64,000 nucleotides of DNA, taken from contig JAZKHT010000007.1 of assembly GCA_040385245.1 (NCBI GenBank), forward strand, positions 620,001 through 684,000, in the 5' to 3' direction. Source of the DNA: JAZKHT01 sp040385245 (GTDB lineage: Bacteria; Pseudomonadota; Alphaproteobacteria; Rhodobacterales; Rhodobacteraceae). Below the pieces are notes generated by a model, which saw only the letters and a list, made by a program, of their open reading frames with translations, was not told the DNA's origin and made no database searches. Position numbers and translations under genes: made by a program. This document shows positions 60,281 to 64,000 of the stretch, in pieces (the first letter of the stretch is position 1; each line of letters starts with the position of its first letter).

Positions 60281-60826
60281 ATGATGCTGCGGAAATTTAT
60301 GGCCGTTCTTTATACGGTTGCGGTGATCGGTGCAAATGCGGCCATGGCGGATGTCGCGGCCTTGCGGGACGGCGACATGAAAAAGCTGGCGCTGCACGAC
60401 AGCCCGGTCGCGCTGCCACAGGCCGTGCTGCTGGATGCGGATGATGCAGAGCATTCCCTGACCGACTATCGCGGCAAGTGGGTGGTTTTGAACTTCTGGG
60501 CGACGTGGTGCGCGCCGTGCCGCGAAGAAATGCCCTCGCTGGACCGGTTGCAGGCCGCGATGCCCGAACTGGCGGTTGTGCCGGTCGCGACCGGGCGGAA
60601 CGCGGTGGAAGGGATCGAACGGTTCTACGCCGAAGCGGGGGTGACGCTGTTGCCGGTGCTGCGCGATCCGAAATCGGACCTTGCGCGCGGCATGGCGGTC
60701 ATGGGCCTGCCGGTGACGGTGATCCTGAACCCCGAGGGGCAAGAGGTCGCGCGACTGATCGGGGACGCCGAGTGGGACAGCGACAATGCCAAGGCGGTTC
60801 TGGCCGCGCTGATGGCGGGGGACTGA
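60281..60826 (+). CDS. tlpA: TlpA-type thiol-disulfide oxidoreductase
   Basis: A 181-residue periplasmic thioredoxin-like protein that reduces disulfides, often in cytochrome c or oxidase maturation. An N-terminal signal/anchor (MLRKFMAVLYTVAVIGANAA) precedes the thioredoxin domain with active site WCAPC. The starts 60281 and 60284 (ATGATG) are both just after GGAGGG; an ATG at 60260 overlaps the argH start on the other strand and is less likely. Divergent tlpA-argH is a common alphaproteobacterial order. Confidence 0.87.
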   Translation: MMLRKFMAVLYTVAVIGANAAMADVAALRDGDMKKLALHDSPVALPQAVLLDADDAEHSLTDYRGKWVVLNFWATWCAPCREEMPSLDRLQAAMPELAVVPVATGRNAVEGIERFYAEAGVTLLPVLRDPKSDLARGMAVMGLPVTVILNPEGQEVARLIGDAEWDSDNAKAVLAALMAGD

Positions 60827-60860
60827 TCGCAGGTCCGCGGTCCCTGCCGGGTCGGCGACA

Positions 60861-60914
60861 TGTGGGTGTCACACCCCTGCGCCCCCGGCGCGATATTTGC
60901 GCCAGGATGAAAGG
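60861..60914 (+). repeat. Intergenic GATATTT element, copy 3 (short)
   Basis: GGTGTCACACCCCTGCGCCCCC is followed by GGCGCGATATTTGCGCCAGGATGAAAG. The GATATTT core and the C-C-A-G-G-A-T-G-A-A-A-G flank match copies 1 and 2, but the leading poly-G hairpin is reduced to a short GGTGT-CACACC type palindrome. It lies between the convergent tlpA and DUF2087 genes. Confidence 0.5.
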
Positions 60915-60918
60915 CGGA

Positions 60919-61455
60919 TCAGCCAGTACGTGCGTGCAACAGGCGGATCAAGGCGATCGCATCGGGATTGGGCCGTTGCTCGCAGCGGTGATACTCTCGC
61001 CCCCCGGGGATGCGGGTGACAAGACCAAGCTCCACAAGCGTGCGGCGCAGGATGGCGGCGTCGCCGAACAGGTGCCACTGGTTCAGGATGGCGCTGATGT
61101 CCTGCTCTGTCATCGTGTGACCCTTTGGCAGGCGTGACCACAGCGCCCAGACGCAAGGCCGTTGCACCGATGTCCGCGCCGGCCAACGGATCAGGCGGCC
61201 GGTGGCATCGAAATGGCGCAGGATAGCTTCGATCTTTTTCAGATCGGCGGGCGGGTCGGCTGGTGCGGCCAGCCTGACTGCGGCAATGGCCGAGGCGCGC
61301 AGGTGCTGGTGGTTTTTCCAGCCTGCGGCGCGGGCCAGCATGTTCATCAGGGCAAGGTGGCCGGGCGTTTCGCCTTGATCGGCAAGCTGTTTGTGCAGGC
61401 TGCGCGCAAACTGCGACAGGTCATTCACCTGCAAGGGAAGGGCGGTTCTGGTCAT
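60919..61455 (-). CDS. DUF2087 domain protein
   Basis: A 178-residue protein. Residues 1-70 resemble a domain seen upstream of DUF2087 (LQVNDLSQFARSLHKQL), and 75-170 are the DUF2087 winged-helix-like part: LRHFDATGRLIRWPARTSVQ, ALWSRLPKG, ILNQWHLFGDAAILRRTLVE and GGREYHRCE. DUF2087 is often joined to DNA-binding or regulatory domains; here the role is unknown. Monocistronic. Confidence 0.78.
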   Translation of the reverse strand: MTRTALPLQVNDLSQFARSLHKQLADQGETPGHLALMNMLARAAGWKNHQHLRASAIAAVRLAAPADPPADLKKIEAILRHFDATGRLIRWPARTSVQRPCVWALWSRLPKGHTMTEQDISAILNQWHLFGDAAILRRTLVELGLVTRIPGGREYHRCEQRPNPDAIALIRLLHARTG

Positions 61456-61546
61456 GTCATTCCTCGTCCGTGCCCGTCGTGGTCGTGGTCACCGGCTTGC
61501 GATCAGGGCACTGTCAGAGGGTGCGTGTGATCGGATAACGGCAGGT

Positions 61547-62194
61547 TTAGCTGTCCGTTGCCGGACCGGTGACGCCTGGGTGAACTGCAGACCCGTGATG
61601 CAGTCTACCAAAGCCGGGAGGTTGGGCAAGGGCCGCCACACGCGCCCGTGCGGGGCAAGTCAGAAGATGGTCGTTCACCATGCCGGTGGCCTGCATGAAG
61701 GCATAGGTGATCGTCGGGCCGCAAAAGGTGAAGCCCGCCTGTTTCAGCGCCTTTGACATGGCTTGCGACACGGGGGTCTGCGCCGGAATATCGCGGGGCG
61801 TTGCGATGGAGTTCTGCTGGGGGGTGCCGTCCACGAATTCCCACAGGAATGGGGCAAAGCCGCTGCGACCCTCGACCGCAAGATAGGCGCGGGCGGATTT
61901 GATCGTGCCTTCGATCTTGCCCCGATGGCGGACGATGCCGGGATCCGCCAGCAGGCGGGTTACTTCCGTCTCGCCCCAGCTCGCGATGGTTTCGGGGTGA
62001 AAACCGGCAAAGGCCGTGCGAAAGGCTTCGCGCTTGCGCAGGATGGTGATCCACGACAACCCGGCCTGAAACCCATCCAAGATCAGCTTTTCCCACAATG
62101 CGCGCGGGTCATATTCCGGCACGCCCCATTCGGTGTCGTGGTAGGCCACATACAGCGGATCGGTGCCGCACCACGGGCAGCGCGTATCGGTCAT
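61547..62194 (-). CDS. tag: DNA-3-methyladenine glycosylase I
   Basis: A 215-residue base-excision repair enzyme that removes 3-methyladenine. Seen: RCPWCGTDPLYVAYHDTEWG at the start with zinc-binding Cys, LILDGFQAGLSWITILRKRE with the catalytic Glu region, and GFTFCGPTITYAFMQATGMVNDH with the second zinc pair. The ATG at 62194 is used because it follows AGGG and starts at the family N-terminus. Convergent neighbours: DUF2087 on the same strand, the EAL gene divergent. Confidence 0.93.
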   Translation of the reverse strand: MTDTRCPWCGTDPLYVAYHDTEWGVPEYDPRALWEKLILDGFQAGLSWITILRKREAFRTAFAGFHPETIASWGETEVTRLLADPGIVRHRGKIEGTIKSARAYLAVEGRSGFAPFLWEFVDGTPQQNSIATPRDIPAQTPVSQAMSKALKQAGFTFCGPTITYAFMQATGMVNDHLLTCPARARVAALAQPPGFGRLHHGSAVHPGVTGPATDS

Positions 62195-62290
62195 GTCGCG
62201 ATCCCTTTGCATTTGTCTAAACTGCGGTTCTTTACCCCGGCTTTACCCATTGGGCGGCACTCTGTCGACCATGCGGCAGCGGGGGCACGG

Positions 62291-63109
62291 ATGCGACTCG
62301 ATCATAAGCAAAGACGCGGCGTGAGCGACGCAGAGGCCAGCCCCTTGGGTGCGGCCATTGCAGACAACGATGGGCACGTCCTTTCAATGGTGGCCGAGGC
62401 GGTGCGCGACCGTCGCCTGCGGCTGGCCTATCAGCCGGTGGTGGTTGCGGCGGACCCGGCCCGGATCGGCTTTCACGAAGGCTTGATGCGGGTGCTGGAC
62501 CGGCAGGGGCGGGTGATTCCCGCCAAAGACTTCATGGGCCCGGTCGAGGCACAGGAAACCGGGCGAGAGATTGATTGTGCCGCCCTTGCGATGGGACTGG
62601 ATGCCTTGGGCCGGCATGCACACATGAAACTGTCGGTGAACATGTCGGCGCGCAGCATCGGCTATCCTCGCTGGATGCGGATCTTGCGGCAGGGCCTTGC
62701 GGCACGCCCCGGTGTGGGGCAGCGACTGATCCTTGAGATCACGGAAAGCAGTTCGATGACGGTGCCCGAGGTGGTGGTGGCCTTCATGGGGGAATTGCAG
62801 CTTGAAGGGATTTCCTTTGCGCTGGACGGGTTCGGCGCGGGCCATTCGGCGCTGCGTTATTTCAAGGATTTCTCGTTTGATATCCTGAAGATCGACGGAC
62901 AGTTCACGCGCGGTATCGCCGAGGATGCGGACAATCAGGTGCTGATGGCGGCGTTCCTGTCGATTGGGCGGCAGTTCGACATGGTTTGCGTCGCGCAATC
63001 GGTTGAAACCGAGTCCGAGGCACAGTGGCTGCGCGCCTTGGGGATGGATTGCCTGCAGGGATATCTGTTCGGTCCGCCCGCCGCCTTGCCGGATTGGGAC
63101 AAGCCGTAA
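62291..63109 (+). CDS. EAL-domain protein with degenerate catalytic site
   Basis: A 272-residue single-domain EAL protein (residues about 32-265), without GGDEF, PAS or membrane segments. In active c-di-GMP phosphodiesterases the motifs read E-A-L, D-D-F-G and A-E-G-V-E. Here they read EGL (Glu63), DGFG (Asp179-Gly180) and AQSVE (Gln236), so two metal-binding acids are missing. Asn117, Lys200 and the loop GMDCLQGYLFG remain. It is probably a c-di-GMP binder or a non-catalytic signalling protein. The ATG at 62291 is a reasonable but not certain start. Confidence 0.85.
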   Translation: MRLDHKQRRGVSDAEASPLGAAIADNDGHVLSMVAEAVRDRRLRLAYQPVVVAADPARIGFHEGLMRVLDRQGRVIPAKDFMGPVEAQETGREIDCAALAMGLDALGRHAHMKLSVNMSARSIGYPRWMRILRQGLAARPGVGQRLILEITESSSMTVPEVVVAFMGELQLEGISFALDGFGAGHSALRYFKDFSFDILKIDGQFTRGIAEDADNQVLMAAFLSIGRQFDMVCVAQSVETESEAQWLRALGMDCLQGYLFGPPAALPDWDKP

Positions 63110-63235
63110 GGTGACCCTGCGTCATCTTGGGATGCGCAAGATTGTTGCTTTTGGTCGTGCCCCCGCGTAGGCCATGCTGCACAGCGGCGCGAGATTTCGG
63201 CGCGCCCGGCAGCCTTGGGAGAGAGAGGATCAGCC

Positions 63236-64000
63236 ATGACCAATGTAGTCATCGTCTCGGCGGCACGGACCGCAGTCGGCAGTTTCAACGGTGCCTTTGC
63301 GGCAACCCCTGCGCATGAAATGGGCGCCGCCGTAATCGAGGCCGTTGTCGCCCGCGCCGGCGTCGACAAGGCCGAGGTCGAAGAGACGATCCTTGGTCAG
63401 GTGCTGACCGCCGGGCAGGGCCAGAACCCCGCCCGTCAGGCGCATATCCGCGCCGGTCTGCCGAAAGAGGCAAGTGCCTGGTCGCTGAATCAGGTCTGCG
63501 GGTCGGGCCTGCGGGCGGTGGCGCTGGCGGCACAGCATGTGCAACTGGGCGATGCCAAGATCATCGTGGCAGGCGGTCAGGAAAACATGTCGCTGTCGCC
63601 CCACGTCGCGCATCTGCGCGCGGGACAGAAGATGGGCGATCTGAATTTCATCGATTCGATGATCCGCGACGGGCTGTGGGATGCTTTCAACGGCTATCAC
63701 ATGGGTCAGACGGCGGAAAACGTCGCCAACCAGTGGCAGATTTCCCGCGACATGCAGGATGAATTCGCGCTGGCATCCCAGAACAAGGCCGAAGCGGCAC
63801 AGAAGGCGGGCAAATTCCGCGACGAGATCATCGATTTCGTCATCAAGACTCGCAAGGGCGATGTGACGGTGAATGCCGATGAATACATTCGTCACGGGGC
63901 GACGCTGGAATCGATGCAGAAACTGCGTCCGGCCTTTGTGAAAGAGGGTTCGGTGACGGCGGGCAACGCTTCGGGTCTGAACGACGGCGCGGCGGCGGTT
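63236..64000 (+). CDS. phaA: Acetyl-CoA C-acetyltransferase (partial, 5' end)
   Basis: The first 255 residues of a thiolase that condenses two acetyl-CoA to acetoacetyl-CoA. Seen: VVIVSAARTAVGSFNGAFA, the nucleophile cysteine block SLNQVCGSGLRAVALA (Cys near 90) and AGGQENMSLSPH, then MGQTAENVANQW and VTAGNASGLNDGAAAV at the cut edge. GAGAGAGGA precedes the ATG. Likely the start of a phaAB polyhydroxybutyrate or ethylmalonyl-CoA pathway operon; the rest lies outside the window. Confidence 0.93.
   Translation, partial: MTNVVIVSAARTAVGSFNGAFAATPAHEMGAAVIEAVVARAGVDKAEVEETILGQVLTAGQGQNPARQAHIRAGLPKEASAWSLNQVCGSGLRAVALAAQHVQLGDAKIIVAGGQENMSLSPHVAHLRAGQKMGDLNFIDSMIRDGLWDAFNGYHMGQTAENVANQWQISRDMQDEFALASQNKAEAAQKAGKFRDEIIDFVIKTRKGDVTVNADEYIRHGATLESMQKLRPAFVKEGSVTAGNASGLNDGAAAV

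Noticed and set aside
1..64000. CRISPR arrays, insertion sequences, prophage or integrative elements
   Set aside because: No regularly spaced repeats, transposase, integrase, phage structural gene or attachment-site duplication was seen. The tRNA-Val gene has no integrase next to it.

Overview
The window is one continuous, GC-rich, gene-dense stretch of an alphaproteobacterial chromosome, most likely from the family Rhodobacteraceae (Rhodobacter/Roseobacter relatives). The evidence is the gene content: a petABC cytochrome bc1 operon; an fdsGBA-fdhD-fdsD NAD-linked formate dehydrogenase whose alpha subunit has the same length and Cys386 position that I recall for R. capsulatus FdsA; an L-malyl-CoA/beta-methylmalyl-CoA lyase typical of the ethylmalonyl-CoA pathway; and tlpA/argH/lysA, pheST and panBC neighbourhoods of alphaproteobacterial type. 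I see no prophage, insertion sequence, CRISPR array or integrase. The window is mostly core genome with a few accessory modules.

Layout. 1-3.0 kb: dinB tail, an N-formylglutamate amidohydrolase, tRNA-Val(GAC) with a clear promoter, rpmJ, a glutathione transferase and a LysE exporter. 3.2-6.0 kb: petABC with terminator. 6.0-9.4 kb: thiBPQ behind a TPP riboswitch. 9.5-16.7 kb: a LysR regulator and the fds operon, with a small DUF4287 gene inserted between fdsB and fdsA. 16.7-23.6 kb: S49 peptidase, zinc-finger microprotein, SDR, an AT-rich gap with a DnaA box, uvrC, pgsA, moaD, moaE, P1 peptidase and a zf-TFIIB protein. 23.8-26.5 kb: creatinase, an L,D-transpeptidase lipoprotein and a cupin. 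26.6-32.1 kb: panBC, pheS, pheT. 32.2-38.8 kb: a six-gene minus-strand operon of uncharacterised proteins built around a 642-residue AAA+ ATPase. This is the best candidate in the window for an undescribed system.

38.9-43.9 kb: M20 deacylase, rpmI-rplT, pyruvate kinase, a second N-formylglutamate amidohydrolase and a DUF1244 protein. 44.0-48.3 kb: a D-amino acid module (class IV aminotransferase, DgcA racemase, DgcN) divergent from mcl1. 48.3-53.9 kb: an intergenic region with several hairpins, accA, sugE, a PPOX-fold protein, plsC, ftsX-ftsE and a zinc-ribbon membrane protein. 53.9-60.3 kb: the argH operon, which runs argH, three overlapping tiny lipoprotein genes, a DUF2834 membrane protein, RidA, lysA and a TIGR02302/DUF4175 protein; tlpA is divergent from it. 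60.9-64 kb: DUF2087 protein, tag, an EAL-domain protein with degenerate catalytic residues, and the start of an acetyl-CoA acetyltransferase cut by the window edge.

Within operons the genes often overlap by 1-4 bases (ATGA, TGATG, GTGA, TTGA), so translational coupling is probably common. Family assignments come from reading the sequences, without database searches. Regulatory and RNA features without a known family are inferences from sequence symmetry.
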